64,000 bases of DNA from Tenrec ecaudatus (taxonomy: Eukaryota > Chordata > Mammalia > Afrosoricida > Tenrecidae). Both the position numbers and the translations under genes were made by a program. How positions within the stretch are numbered: position 1 is the first letter of the stretch; each line of letters begins with the position of its first letter. Where the stretch lies: assembly GCF_050624435.1 (NCBI RefSeq), contig NC_134537.1, forward strand, positions 11,776,584 through 11,840,583, given 5' to 3'. Of the stretch, positions 11,810-24,800 are shown piece after piece. The notes under the pieces are model-generated. The model was not told where the DNA came from. It made no database searches and was given only the letters and a program-made list of their open reading frames with translations.

Positions 11810-12584
11810 ATTATTTATTTTTTTAAAGCCTTCTGTGTCGAGGAATCGGCCGAGGGTGGGGGCTCCTTTCCTTTCCGGCTGTCCTTGCGGTGCCCAGCCC
11901 AGGGGCACCCTTTGGCAGGCGGAACCCCCTCGTTGCCCTTGTAGGATGCTTCTGCACCCAGAGGCAGTGAGGCAGGTTTCTCCTGCTGCTCTTCCGGACG
12001 TAAAAAGACTAATTTATTTCTGTAATTTATTTGAAGATGGAGGTGGCATTGGCATCTCCTGGCTTGTGGGGGGTAGGGGGGGGCGGGTAGCCTGGGATCA
12101 GTGTAAGGCAGAGGCCCTGGGAGCCCCTATGCAGTGTAGACCTGCAGGTTGAGCCCTGCACCCACCCCCATCCAGCCGATTTGAGCCTGGTGAGCTGGCT
12201 GGCTCCTGGAGGGTGGAGCTGGCAACCTGGACCAGGGGTGGGGCCCAGTTGGGCTGACCAACTGTGACCAACCCTCTCCCCCCCCCCCACCCCCCCCCGC
12301 CTGGCTTGGCCTGATCCAGCTCCCTGTGCTTCCTGTCCTCTGCCCCATCCCCACTTCATTACAGCCCCAGTGGTGGGGGTGGGGCCCAGAGGGGCCCTTG
12401 GCTGCCATCTCAGGACTTTGAGTACATAGTCCAGCCTGTGCCCCTTGTCCCATGCCCTGAGGCCAGGCAACCAGGGTGAGGGATGGCTTGCTCCATAGGG
12501 CTTTTACGCTTTTCTCTTGTCAGGTTTTGTATCATAATTTCTATATTGTCCCCCCCGAGTGTCAGGACTATAATTTATTCATTT
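11810..12584 (+). promoter_or_regulatory. CSRNP1: AU-rich elements in the CSRNP1 3' UTR
   Basis: Blocks of TTATTTATTT at 11811-11827, AATTTATTTCTGTAATTTATTT at about 12011-12032 and TAATTTATTCATTT at 12571-12584 stand out from GC-rich surroundings. TATTTA-type motifs are targets of mRNA-decay proteins in immediate-early and cytokine transcripts, which fits the inducible expression of CSRNP1. Confidence 0.7.
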
Positions 12585-12716
12585 CTCTTTGTGTCTGTGC
12601 CAAGGAGCCCAGGGTCTGGGCCTGCCCCATCACCTCCTGCCCTGCCCCTTTTGCCCAGGAGGCCTCGCCAGGCTGTGTGCTCTTGGGAACTCCTTGCACC
12701 TGAACCTGGGGGTGTC

Positions 12717-12722
12717 AGTAAA
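12717..12722 (+). terminator. CSRNP1: Probable poly(A) signal AGTAAA for CSRNP1
   Basis: AGTAAA is followed within 25 bases by a T-rich and then TGTG-rich stretch (12730-12750), the usual layout of a cleavage and polyadenylation site. No canonical AATAAA occurs nearby on this strand. Confidence 0.6.
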
Positions 12723-12740
12723 GCGGCTCTTTTTAACCTG

Positions 12741-15690
12741 TGTGGTCTGTCTTTGTGGGACTTGGGGCTTGGGTGCCCCCTCCAGAGTGAGTGGGGAGGA
12801 AAGGGGAGAGAGGGGCCTGCAGGATGGGGTGAATTCACAGGGGATCCATGGGGTGAAGGTGGGAGTGAGGGTGATAACACACTGGGTCCCGTGTCCCGCC
12901 CCCTCCTCTCCCTGCTGCAGTCATCTCCCAGGCAGGCGGCCAGTGGGGAGAGGCTGGCTGGGCAGATGGAGCTGCTTTCCCTTTGCAGGCTGGGAGGAGG
13001 TAGCTGCCCCTTTATGATTAACCCATTCCTCCCCATGACGGCCTGGGTGGGGCCAGGCAGGCAGGCACAGGGATATGGCTCCTGCTGGGGAGGCTTGGCA
13101 CCCGATCTGGGCTCCGGCAGCTGTGCTCCCTGGGGACCTGAGCACCGGAAGTTGCAGGCCCTCATCCCTCTGCACCAGCCAGACCTGCCTGACCTGTCCC
13201 CATCTGGGAGGGAGGCCTGGCTGTGGGCCCAGGGAGCAGACTCCCTGCTGCAGGGAATCCTAGTGTGGGGGAGGCCTGAAGGCTGACTGATTTATGTGTG
13301 ACCTGGCAGGGGAGCTCTTGGAGGGGGATCAAGAAAAACAGCAAACTGGGGTAGCCTTTTCTCACTTGAATTCCCTACCTCTGTTGGGCGCCTTTTATTT
13401 CTGTTTGGACGGTGACTTCCTAGGTGGGAGCTGGCATTCAGAGAGCCGGGTCCAAATCCCAGCTCTTTTAACACCTTTTAAGATGGTTTGCCCTCTCGGC
13501 CTGGGTCTCAGACTTTGGAGAACTGCTGCTTGCCCCAAAGGGGTAACTGAGGTAGTCTATGGGAAGCCCAGGGGAGAAGGGTGCCTGCTGGGAGTCTGTA
13601 CTGGGGAGTGGGTGGGGGGTGGGGCCTGTATGGGTCTTCACTCTGGTCTCAGATCTTTTTTTGCTAGGTTTGTCACATTTGGGCCTCTCCTGCCTTTGGG
13701 CATGACCACACACCACAGAGTCAGTGGCCATTGGAAGGAAGACTGGTGGCCAGTCTCCTGTGCTGGGGCAACATACCTCTAGAGGCCCCTTGGTACATTC
13801 AGATGTCCTGTCTCCTTGCTCTGCAGTCAGCATGCAAGGTCTAACACATTGACCTCCCCAAGGGCTCTGGTGGGGGCTCTAACCTGGGCTCTGAGTAGCA
13901 GCTCCCGGGTACTCTCGAGCCCTAGCGAGAAGCTTCTATAGCTCCTATCCCGAGAACACAGTTCATGGCTGGACTGAGGCCGGACTCCTCCGTCTTGGGC
14001 AACTGAGTCACTCACTGCTTGGTTGGCTGGCTTGCTTTCTTGAGATACAAGGAGATGACTTTGGGTTTCAAGCCCTCAAGAACATGATCTGAGCACAGAC
14101 CCTTTAGAGCAGCGGCTCCCAGACCCAGCTGTCTGCCCCTGGGCTTTGCTGCAGACAAGACCTGCTCTGTACCCCCCAGCCCAAGCCACTAACTGGACTG
14201 GAAAGCAGCTCACTGTCAAGGGGACTGCATTTTCCCATGGGAAGGACGGTACTACGTGGGGGAAAGCATTCCAGATCCCTGACTCACACCACGCAGTTCA
14301 AGGGAGCAGCGGTAAGCTATCCACGCATGGCACAGCAGCCCGGGTCCTCAGGGGGCCCGTCCGTCCGTCCATCCGTCCCCAGGCACTGCTCCCAAACGGG
14401 CTGCTCATGGCCAAGATCCTGCATCAGCCTTCTCTCCACACTCAGTCCTTCTCCTTATACCAGGGCCCAGCCTGCCCAGTGGTACCCACAACTTCATGAG
14501 TAATTTTTATAATCTAGTTCCTAAAAAAAATAAAAGGCATACACACACATCGATAATAAGCTTTTCAGACGTTTGCTGGCTTTCTCTCACAGAGATTGGG
14601 GCCAGCGTTTGGGATCACAGGGTCGACTCTAATTCCCCGGCACATCTCAGTGTCCTGGTGGGGACACAGAACCAGAGGTGGGGCATGTCACATGGGGGTT
14701 CCTAGGCCGGATAGGGGAGCCTGTCCAGACAGTGGGCTGTCCTGAAAAAGAAGTGTTAGAGGCAGCCTGGCAAAGGGGCCACAGTCACCACTCTTGCCAG
14801 CGACAATGAACATTATCCACCTAAATGGGGGCTGCCGTGTTTGCCCCCTTAACTCACTGCCATTGAGTGGGTGTTGACTCATGACCCTACTGGACAGGGT
14901 AATAGAACTAGCCCCTTGTGAGTTTCCGAGACTGTAACTCTTTACAGGAGTAGAAAGCCCATCGTTCTCCCTCGGAGAGGCTGGTGGTTTCGACCTACCG
15001 ACCTTGTGGATCATAGTACAACAAGCAATCCACTCTGCCACCAGGGCTCCTCCTGTTTGCTCCCCTTGTAGATGGTTCTGGAGAATGAATTTTAGGGCCT
15101 GTATCTGCCTCAAGAGCTCAAGCGGTGAGTTGTTTTTCTTGGAATATATTTCCTTGCACCAGACAAGTGCCACCACGGTGGCCCCCAAACCAGTGAGGAC
15201 CGTCGGCTAAAGACCTGAGACAGACAGAGACTGTGGAGGGTGGGGCAGCAGTCCTGGCAACCTGCAGGGGGGCTGGGTGTGCTCACACATGGGGCCCATC
15301 CACAGGGCCTTCCGCATCTGACCCTCCTTGTCTGGGCCCAGGGCCCACAACCTCCTGGGCCCACAGCCAGCGAGGACAGCCTGGTGGCTTCTTTAGTTCC
15401 AAGATGCTGGGCCAGACAGAGGAGAGAGAGGCATTTATGAGCCGAAGTAACAGTTTGTAAATAGCTGTAAGTTGGGGCTTTGTTTTTAAAGCTACCAACC
15501 ACCAGGGAGCCCCTGTGTCTTCTCTCCCACAGGGCCCGGCAGAAGCTATGCAGACAGATTTCTTTCTCCCCCAGAACAAAATGACTTGTAGAGCCTTTAA
15601 AATATAAAGCGCTGGGCTGCCCCTCTGTCCCGAGGAGGCATGAATTCAAACTAAACCGCATGCAATGAGGGTCTGGGGAAGAATATGTCA
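12741..15690. other. Spacer between the CSRNP1 and TTC21A 3' ends
   Basis: About 3 kb of convergent intergenic sequence. Apart from one minus-strand SINE (14851-15050) and a short CA run near 14540, I recognise nothing. A minus-strand AGTAAA (plus-strand TTTACT at 15691-15696) could be the TTC21A poly(A) signal, about 110 bp past its stop codon. Confidence 0.5.
14851..15050 (-). mobile_element. AfroSINE-type SINE
   Basis: Reverse copy from AACTCACTGCCATTGAGTGG through GTTTCCGAGACTGTAACTC to GCCACCAGGGCTCC, in the spacer between CSRNP1 and TTC21A. Confidence 0.85.
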
Positions 15691-15696
15691 TTTACT
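15691..15696 (-). terminator. TTC21A: Possible poly(A) signal of TTC21A
   Basis: On the minus strand this reads AGTAAA, about 110 bp after the stop codon. It is a variant hexamer and no better AATAAA was seen within 200 bp, so the assignment is tentative. Confidence 0.35.
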
Positions 15697-15806
15697 GAAT
15701 CCCTTCTCCATGACCCCCACGACATGATACTTCTGCAGGCTGATGGCCTCCAGGCTGGCCCTCTATGACCCCAGAGACTGGAGGACCTCCTGACCACGGA
15801 CCACTG

Positions 15807-15884
15807 CTAAGGCCTCAAGGATCCTTGGGCCTTTTCCAAAATTTCTTCTCTGATCTTGGGGTAGTTGGGGTACTCCCTGAGAAC
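15807..15884 (-). CDS. TTC21A: TTC21A exon 29 (residues 1289-1313 and stop)
   Basis: Acceptor CCTGCCCCAG. Encodes [20 protein letters not shown], then GSLRP and TAG. It matches the conserved C-terminus of the family. Confidence 0.95.
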   Translation of the reverse strand, partial: VLREYPNYPKIREEILEKAQGSLRP

Positions 15885-18800
15885 CTGGGGCAGGGAGGGA
15901 AAAAACGCGCCAGCTTCAGGTGGGGCTGGAGGCCGGTGTCCTCCCTCCCGGTGTCCCCCCGCGGCTGATGGTGGCTTACACGGTGGCAGACGTCAATGGC
16001 TTCCACGAATCTCTTGTCCTTCAGGTAGTTGAAAGCGAGTTTGAAGCCTACGCAGAGGTGAGAACAGAAATGGTGGCTGTCTGACGACTCGCGAAGCCCC
16101 TCTGCCTCCCAGGGCGGCCGGGCTCCGGGCCTTGAGTTCTGGTCTGTGTGTGGGTCCTGGTGCCTACCTCCCTCTGCTGCCCACCCAGACACACCTCGGT
16201 CCCTGTCTTACCCACAGAGGGGTTGGTGTGATGGCTGTGCTTCCAGGCCAGCTCGTAGTTGGCGGCGGCGTCCTTGTAAGACTGCTCCTTCTCCATGATG
16301 AAGCCCATGTACTCATAGGCCTTGCAGCAGGACTGCAGGGAAGGGCGTCAGAGCCTCCGCAGGAAGCCACGCCCAGCTCCCAGCCGAGGGGCGGGGCCGG
16401 GCGAGAAGCAGGTGAGCTGCCATGGCCCAAACCTCCTTCACCCGGCACAAGCCACCGCCTTTGCAAAAGGTGGGGCTCCCGCATGACCTCCGTCACCCTG
16501 TACCTTTGCGCCCTCCTCTAGCCTCCCGCCCCCTCATGTCCGCACCCCCTCCATGCATGATCCCTTCCTCATCCCATGTGTCTCCCCCCCTGACCAGGAG
16601 AAAACCCTCGGAACCCCACAACTCTCCCCTCTCGCCCCCATTCCGTGCTCTCCCCTGGGGCGTGCGCACCCACTCTGGGAGATCATCTCCCCTTCTTGCT
16701 CTGACTCCGGTGCCCGATGATCCCTTTGCTCCAGTACCCATTCTCCCCTCCCTGCCTGCCTCTTCAGGACCCGTTCGTCACCGGTGTCTCCTTTGTCCCT
16801 GCCACCACGCCCGTGCCCGGCACTCTCCGGCCCCGCCTCCTTGCGGCACCCCTCACGCCCTCCACGCCCCCACTCTTGGCCACCGGGACGCAGGGTTCTT
16901 GCTTGCCTTGTTGTACTGCACGCAGCGCCGCAGCAGCTCGGAGGCGAGGTCGAACTTGCCGCCCTGGCAGTAGATGTCTGCCAGCAGGAGCCAGCTCTTC
17001 TCCAGGTCCTCGGCCTCCGCCGGTGTCCACGGAGCCTTGGCCTGGCGTTTCAGCTGCGTGCGCGCCTTGGGCACCTGCTTCAGGAGACTGTAGGCCTGCG
17101 CCATGGCCAGCAGGGCGGCGGCGTTGTTCTTCTGCACACGGTGGGAAGCAGGCAGAGGTGTGGCGTGGCGCTGGCCCGCCGCCCCTCCGCCTGCGAGCCA
17201 TGGGTTGCGGTCAGACCCTACCCCTCCCTGCGAGCAGACGCACCTCAGCCTGGGCCATGTGGATAAAGGTGTTCAGCGCCTCCTCCACATTGCCCCTCTC
17301 CCTGGTGGCCATCAGGCAGAGGCCCTGCAGTAGCCGTTGCTGGGCCTGGCCCATGGCTGAGTGCGGGTAGCATTCACGCAGCAGCTTCTCGGCCGTGCGC
17401 ACGCCACCGTGCTGTTCTGGGTCCTTCTCCGTCCTCCTGCGGGCATCGTGGGACGCCGACTCAGGAAGCCGCCAGCCTCACCCCTAGCCTGGGCCCACCA
17501 GCTGCAGGGGCTCCCCTCCTCTTCCAGAAGCCACCTCCCCGCTCCGCAGCCCCAAGGAAGCCATACGTGTTCTCCGCCATTAGGTTCTCTAAAGCCTCCC
17601 CGCCCACGATCTCGTTGTCGGGGTTCAGGCAGATCTGCACCATGTGGTAGGTGGCACTCTGGCCCCAAGTGCTGTCCTTGCGGGCCTTGTTGAGGAATTT
17701 CAGGGCTTCGTTGGGCTTCCCTAAGTGCCTGCAGTGGATAGAGACCACATTGTCAGAGTGGGAGACTAAGGCCCAGCGGATACAAAGCCTCACAGGGGCG
17801 ATGCTATAATAATCTGTAAAGGGCAGGAGCTGGATGGATGGTCTCCCAAATATCTGTCCTGGAAATTGTTCTGCTCCCCTAGCACTGAGCAAGAAGGAGT
17901 CCTACTGGCAAAGTGGCTACGTATTCCAGCTGCCCATCAAAAGGTCAGTGGCTCAAACCCACCAGCAGCTTTGCAGAAGAAAGATGGGGCCTGCTTCCAC
18001 AAAGATTAGAAACCCTCTGGGGCAGTTTTGCAGGTGCTAAGACTGCCTCCCCCACTCACCAGCAGGAGATACCCTTGCAGTAGTTGAACCCTGGCTCCAA
18101 AGGCATGCGGCTGGATATCTTCTGGGCCCGTTCGAACAAGGCGGGGGCTTCTTCAAGTTTGCCGCTTCTTCGTAACAGATCAATTAATTTATTCAGTACT
18201 ACAAAATTATCTGAAACGATAAAGAGAGCAGGAATCTCCAGGCTGTAAGAAAGCCAGCTGGGGGTGCTGTAACCTGGCAGGAAGAAGCGAGGGGGTGCTG
18301 GGCCCCCAGGGGGGCAGCTACAAGAGACAATGCCCATCCAGGCTGAACAAGGACATCCCAGGCAGCCTCATGGGCTGGTGTTGAGAAAACAATGCTTAGA
18401 CACTGGAATGTGGTACTCGTCCTCAGGGTCACACTGATTAACGAGATGACTCTGTTACACAGTGAGGCCTTCTTGTCCTCTATACAGACAAGGAAGCAGC
18501 CACAGAGCAGTCAGTGAAGGAAGTAACCTGCCAAAGATGGCATGGCTAGTAGGTGAGTGGCAGGCTAGGCTGCAGATGCAGGAAGCCTGGCTGCTGGGCC
18601 CATAGCCCCAAGCACTTCCATCTGCGGGAGCCAGGGGAAACTGGCCCTGGGGGTGGGTTGTGGGGTGGGTTGCCTGTCTGCAGCCTAAGCCAAATGTTTG
18701 GGAGTGGGAGGTGCTTCCCTAGCAAGAAGGGGGTGTTCTGGAGCTAATATTGGGGGAGGATTCTGGGGGCCCTCCAGGCAGCTATAACTTCAGGCCACCG

Positions 18801-21800
18801 TGAGTTCCAGGGCTGGAATTTGGAGGCCTACAGGCTGTCCTTGGTCCAGGACCAATCAAGCACTGTCCTGTCAGGAACTGGCCCCTTGGCTTTTCAGGAA
18901 GGGCCAGCAAGTTCCATCAGATCTCCCTCCGTTTCCCACCTTTGTGAGAATCGTTGGCGAGGCAGGGGCTTCCTCTGCCCCCTCCGGAAGGAGGGGAGAA
19001 GGGCCAGCCCTGCGCTTCCAGTGGCTGCCTGGGGACCTGCCGGCAGACTTTCAGGGGCCAGCCTACCTGGTGCTTTCTCCAGGACCTGCTGGTAGAGACC
19101 CTTGGCGCCTTCGTAATTCTGCTTTCTAAACATGAGGTCAGCCATCATCTATCAGAAAACACACAAAGCCCCGGCTTTCCTGGCAGTCAGGTGTGCACGC
19201 GTGCAGGCGTGGTGGGTGCTGGGGGTGGGGTGCGGTGGGGAGAGGGGAGGGGAGGTAGACAAAGGCAAAAGCAGAGGCCACAGGAGGAACCCGAGTCTGC
19301 GGGTCCCTCAGACCCTCACTCAGAAGGTGGGGACAGAAGGGGTGGGGAAATGGGGACAGGTAATGAAAGCTAGTTGAGACTAGGGAGGCCCCATCTAACC
19401 CCCATCTCTAGGCAGCAGAGGTAGGGAAGGGGTGTGTGTGGGGGGTGGTGGGATTTCTCCTCTATTCTGCAGGGGCTCTTCTGATCCCAGGGCAGCCCTG
19501 GGGACAGGCTGGCATCCACTGGGACGGCAAGAGCAGATTGAGGGCGCCTCTCCCTACTCACTTCCTGAAGCCCTTGGAACCTGTCCCATCCAGGCCTTCA
19601 GGGACAGCAGGTGTGGTTTCCCTTAGAGTCACTCAGCCCTTCCCCACCCCTCCCCTTAGAAGGCTCAAGCCTGTGTTGCTGCCCCCTGCCGGTCCACCCA
19701 CCCCTCTTCCCCAGGGAGGCAGCTGGTCCTCTCTCCCCCCAACCCCCCATGTCTTCTGTTCGCTTGGCAGATGCTCAGGGCAGGAGATGGAAATGGGGGC
19801 CCAGGCATCGTCGAGACTAGGACCTACCACCAAGGCCGCCTCGTTGTCCTTCTCCGTCTGTAGGAGGACGGCACAGTGCTGTTCGCACAGGTCCAGCTGC
19901 CCCTGCAGCAGGCTGAGCCTCGCCAGCTCCAGCACCACCTGGGGGCAAGGCGGATGGGCCCACTAACCAAGGTGGCATCGGGAAAGAACTCTGGGATGGG
20001 GCATGGCGCCTCGTTTTCCTTCATGCTGCCCCATTTCTGCGGGCTCTGCTTCTGTTGTTATGTCTGTTGTTATGTCTCAAATCCCCGGAGACTTCCCGCC
20101 CCACCCCTACTTCTCCCAACATTCCAGCTGGCCCTCATAGGGAACTCTGAAAGTCTGGCTCACCTCCTCTGGGAAGCCCTTGTTCTGCCCTGCTCCAGAC
20201 CACATGCAGGGCACAGGGCATGGTGTGAGGTCAGCCTGCTCCTGGTCAACTTCCCCCTAGCCCCAGGGCAGGGAGCACATCCTGCCCCACTGTGTCTGTG
20301 TCACGGCCTGGCACAGATCAGCAATCCTCCAGAGTAGGGAACCTTCAAGTGACCAAACAGGCTCTTCCCCAAGCAATGCTGCCACTCCGAGCTCAAGCTT
20401 CCTTAGCTGCTGGCCCACACCCAGAGCCACACTGGCCTCACAGCGCTGCGCCTACCTTCTGGGACAGTCATCCATCAGCCCTGTCACCTCCCCCTCAAGA
20501 TGATACCAACCCAAGCAACCCTGTAGGACAGGGTAGAACTGTCCCTGTGAACTTCCGAGAATATAACTCTTGATGGGAGGGGAGAGCACCCTCTTTCTCC
20601 TGCAGGGCAGCTGGTGGTTTCGAACGGCTGATCTTTCAGATTGCAGCCAAACTCATAACCATGTTGCTGCCACCAGAACTCCTCTGAAGAGAGAGACCAG
20701 GAAATAGCATATTAACACCCGCCCCACCATGACTTCCCCGTCTGACTGCTGAACTGTGGCAGGTGTGGACCCTGGGATCAGGCTGCAGCCTGGCCGCTGA
20801 CCTCCCCATCCCTTCCAGCCGCAGCACCTGGTCAGGGAGCTCAGCCAGAGGTGTGGCTGGAGAGGTGGCCAGGGACACCCACCTTGTTGTCGGTGGGTGA
20901 GTAGGAGAGGGCGTCCTGGTAAGCCCGCACCGCCTGGGGGTACTCCTGCTCTGTGAAGTGGAACTCCCCAAACTGGACGCAGATGGAGGCTGCCAGTTGC
21001 TTGTGCAAGGGGATCATTTCTGGCTGCTCCAGGGGGGCCCGCTTCAGTATCCGAGACTGGAGGTCCAAGGCCTTGGGAAAACCCAATCAGCCCTGGATCA
21101 GGAAGCAGAGTCCGGCTTGCCAGGGGCTCGGGCACATCGCACAAAGGCACCGTGCTCTGAGTCCACAGGCAGCAGGGTCAGAAAAGGCCGTTCCGTGCCT
21201 CGGGCCAATCTGGGTCACCGTGGACAGGCAAGGCCAGCTCTGGGTGCACCGGTAGGGGAGCAGGCTGGGAGCTCAGACAAAGCGCTCTATTATGCTTCAC
21301 CCATGTCCCGGCTGGTCCCTGTTTATCTTGATGTACAGGGTCTGATTTGGTTTGGCTGTTCCCTGAAGTGGAACAGGCACACAGTAGGTGCTCAAGACAG
21401 GTTGTACTTTGTGGAGGCATTTTGTTCTGAACGTCTTACCCAGCTGGGGATTTGAGGGACCAGCCCCCCTCCCCCCACCGGCCGCTGCCCACATATACAA
21501 ATGACCAAGTGCGAAAGTGGGAAGCCTTGGGACAAGAGGACATGGAAGGACACCTTACCAGAACCGGGCACAATCGGCCCTCAGCACCCCAGGGGCTGAC
21601 AGCCAGCCAGTGGGGACCCTGCGTGCTCGGTGGTCAGTAAGCAAGGGACGGATTCATTTCAAGCAGTTAGAGAGTGGCCTTTCCCTCGACCCCCTCAGAG
21701 TGTACCCAGGAATGCATGCCAGGCCATGGCGTGAGGCAGGACTCCTGGGAAGGATGGTTGCGGAAGTGACCTGAGGTGTTCTGATCGGGGGCTCCCGGTG

Positions 21801-24800
21801 TAGCAAGAAATGGGCTGGGGGTCAGCAGCAGCTCTGGTTCAGATGTCCCGCCTCTCAGCATGTGTCTGAAGCTTTTGAGCCTAATAGGCTTATGGCTGCA
21901 GTGGGACGTCGAAGCCCTTACCCAACGGTGCTACTGTGCCAACCGAGGAAAGCAGTCCCTCGGAGGGAGCCTGGCAGTGTGTGTTCATGGTGTAGGAGCT
22001 ATATCATCTCCCATCATCCTTCAGGGCTAGGGATGTCTGACTCCCACTCCCCACCCTATCCCCAACCCAGGCAGCCTGCCTCACAGTGCTTTGCGACACT
22101 GAAGTTATTAATAAGCAAGTGCGAGGGAGAAGGTGTGGGTCAGAGGGGTAGCCCAGGTGCAGGTCAGAGGGGTAGCCCAGAACCAGGCCTGGGCCCCCTC
22201 CTTCCTTCCCCAGTCCCTATGAGGCTCTGGCAGGTGAAGAACTCGAGTTGGTCAATTACCTTGTTCAGAGTTTCCATCACCTCTTCCCTTTTGTTGTGCT
22301 TGTACACCTTTGCCAGCAGGAGGAGACACTTGACAACAGTCATCATCGAAGGAAGGTCGTTGGCTGCAAAAAAAAACCGGAGCCTCCGCGTTAGTTTTCC
22401 TAGCTCTGGGAGGCTGGCGAATGGCCCATCTCTGGCCCTGCCTGGCAGCCTCAAGGGCCGTGCCTCACCAAAATCATGTTCCAGCGCCTGCTTCAGGACC
22501 CTTTCTGCCTTGGCGAACTTCTTCAGCTTCAGGAACAGCTCGGCCAGGTCGCAGCACAGGAAGTCCTGTGCGCTGATCTTCTGGGCGGCTTCGTAATAAT
22601 TGACAGCCTGGGTGCAAAACGGGAAGGGTGTCTGGTGAACCACGCTCGCCAGGCTGGAGCCCCCGATTCCCTGCTGCCGTCAGCAGACCCCGCCCGCCCC
22701 TGTGCACCCCGTCCAGGACACAGACATCTAAGCCAACCAGGCCTCCCTGCCAGTCCAGCTGTGTCTCAGCTGGAAAGCAGGTAGAAACTCAGGTACTCTC
22801 TTCCCACCCAAGCCCTCCCACTTATTCACCCTTCCCCCATCACCACCTGGCCAGGGGCCAAGCCCAGCCTGACCTTGCCATACTGGTGCGTCTTCATGTA
22901 GGCCTGCCCGATCCTGCTGACCAGGGAGGCGTCGTGCGGATTCTTCCTGTATGCCTCATCATACACCTCCAGGGCCTTCTCAGGCTGGTGGGGGAGGGTA
23001 GGGGGGGGGGAGTGGAATGGGGGGAATGTCTCCTCGTTCACAAGAGAAGTGAGATCGGGCTGGGCAGGGAGAGGGGTGGGATTCTCTTGGTCCTTCAGTC
23101 TGGGAGGTCCCTCGCTCACCTCCTGAATGTGCATGAAGGCATCCCCCAGCAGCAGGCTGGTGTGGGGGCCGGGCAGGTTTTCACAGAGTTCCCTGCAAAA
23201 GGCAACAGGGAGCTTGTCTTGGGGCTCCCTCACCTTCCCTGCACCCACCCCCTTCTCTTCCCGCCCTCTGGTTCTCTCGGCCCCTGATTTGGACTTTCAT
23301 CCACCCAAGGATCACCCATCTGGCCCTTACTGAAAGCCTGTCCCCAGCACCCTTGCACTGATTGCCTGCCCCCCACCACACCCCGCCCCCTGTTCAGGCT
23401 GGGCTCACTCAGCCCAGGCTGCGGCCAATCACTGGTTTCACTCATCTCTACTTCCCCCACCCCCCAGCCCCTCTCTAGAGCCCACTCAGTTTAAGGCAGC
23501 CACGCTGTTCTTAAAACCCCATTCTGACCACACTACTCATGGTGTCTTGGTCTCCACTGTGCTCGGGATGCTCCCCACTACTCACCCTCACCCCCTCAGG
23601 AAATCGTCTACATGGGGTTTGGTCTAAAGGGACTGGGAATGAGGCCTTGAGATCCCGACACCAACTCGGAAGAAGATAGCAGCTCCGGGCCTCAGACACC
23701 TGCACCACATCCTCAGCCTGCACTCAAGTCTGGTGCCATCCCAGCATCTGGACACTCTTCAGGGCAGGTTGAGCCAGTGGTCAGGGCAGGGGTGCATGCC
23801 CACTGTTTGGAGAACCAGGCCTGGTCTCTCACCAGGAGGTGAGCCATGTGTGGGGACCAGGGTCTGGCCCATTCAGTTCTATGTCCTCAGAACTCAGGAG
23901 CAAGCCAGGCTAGCAGACTGTGATAGGTTTATTGTGCCAACCTGGCCAATAGGAACACGTGGGATGAATCAGGTGGCAGTTTGATTAAAGGGCAAAGAGC
24001 TAAATGGCTAGGCAAGACTCACCCCCCTCTCGCTTCCTCTCTGGTGATCAAACCAGCATGCTGCTGCTTTAGCTAGTTCTCTGCCTCAACCTATGAGCTG
24101 CACTACCTGTGGACCAGGCCAACTCGTGGTTCATGTCGCTAGAACTTGCGGCTCCCTCAAGAGCTGCTTGCTATGGTACTAGTATGTACTTGTTGCTTCA
24201 GCTTGAGGCTGGTGGATCCTGTCACCTTGCATTGATTACATTCATATCCCCTCAGGGCCTGCTTCACTAAGCTCCCGAGGTAATGACTGTTGTTGATCCA
24301 CCCCCACCCCCCACCCCCAGCTGCCTGTGGACAGACTCTGCCTGCCTTCCCCCAGGGAGGACTCTGCTGTCTGAGTCCGTGACCTTGGACCTGGCAGCCC
24401 TCCTGAGTTGAGGAACTTCCAGTCTATTGACTGGTCCATGGAAGTGAGTTGAACGGAACCCTCTGTACAGCTGTGTGGGCTAATTAGCTGTTACATTCCT
24501 TCTTGCTGTATAAGTGTCCTGGTTTCGTTTCTCTAGAGAAACCTGCCTAACACACAGACCTAACACCCTGCGATTCTACCCCACGAGGATTCACAGTGGC
24601 ATCTCAAACACTGCGAGAGGGCACCACCTGAGGACCCAGGTTGAAGATGCATGTGCCCTGAGGTCGTGGGTAGGAGAAGGGTCTGGTGCTGCACTGCGGA
24701 GGGGGACTTACCGGTAGCATCCAATGTACAGGCGGACATCTTTGCGGGTCTGCAGGTAGATGCTGGCCATCTTCTCCTTGGCCTCTGTGTAGCAGGGCTG

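Larger units (their letters stand above)
11660..12740 (+). other. CSRNP1: CSRNP1 3' UTR
   Basis: About 1.08 kb from the stop codon to a likely cleavage site near 12740, placed after an AGTAAA variant signal at 12717-12722 and a following T-rich stretch. It contains three AU-rich blocks and C/G homopolymer runs near 12280-12300. The AGTAAA hexamer is a known weaker variant of AATAAA, so the exact end is inferred. Confidence 0.75.

Noticed and set aside
13820-14500. Possible LTR or exon in the CSRNP1/TTC21A spacer
   Set aside because: No terminal repeats, splice sites or protein similarity could be identified.
23919-24554. Endogenous retrovirus with genes
   Set aside because: Only LTR sequence is present with direct target duplications at both ends, so it is a solo LTR without viral coding sequence.
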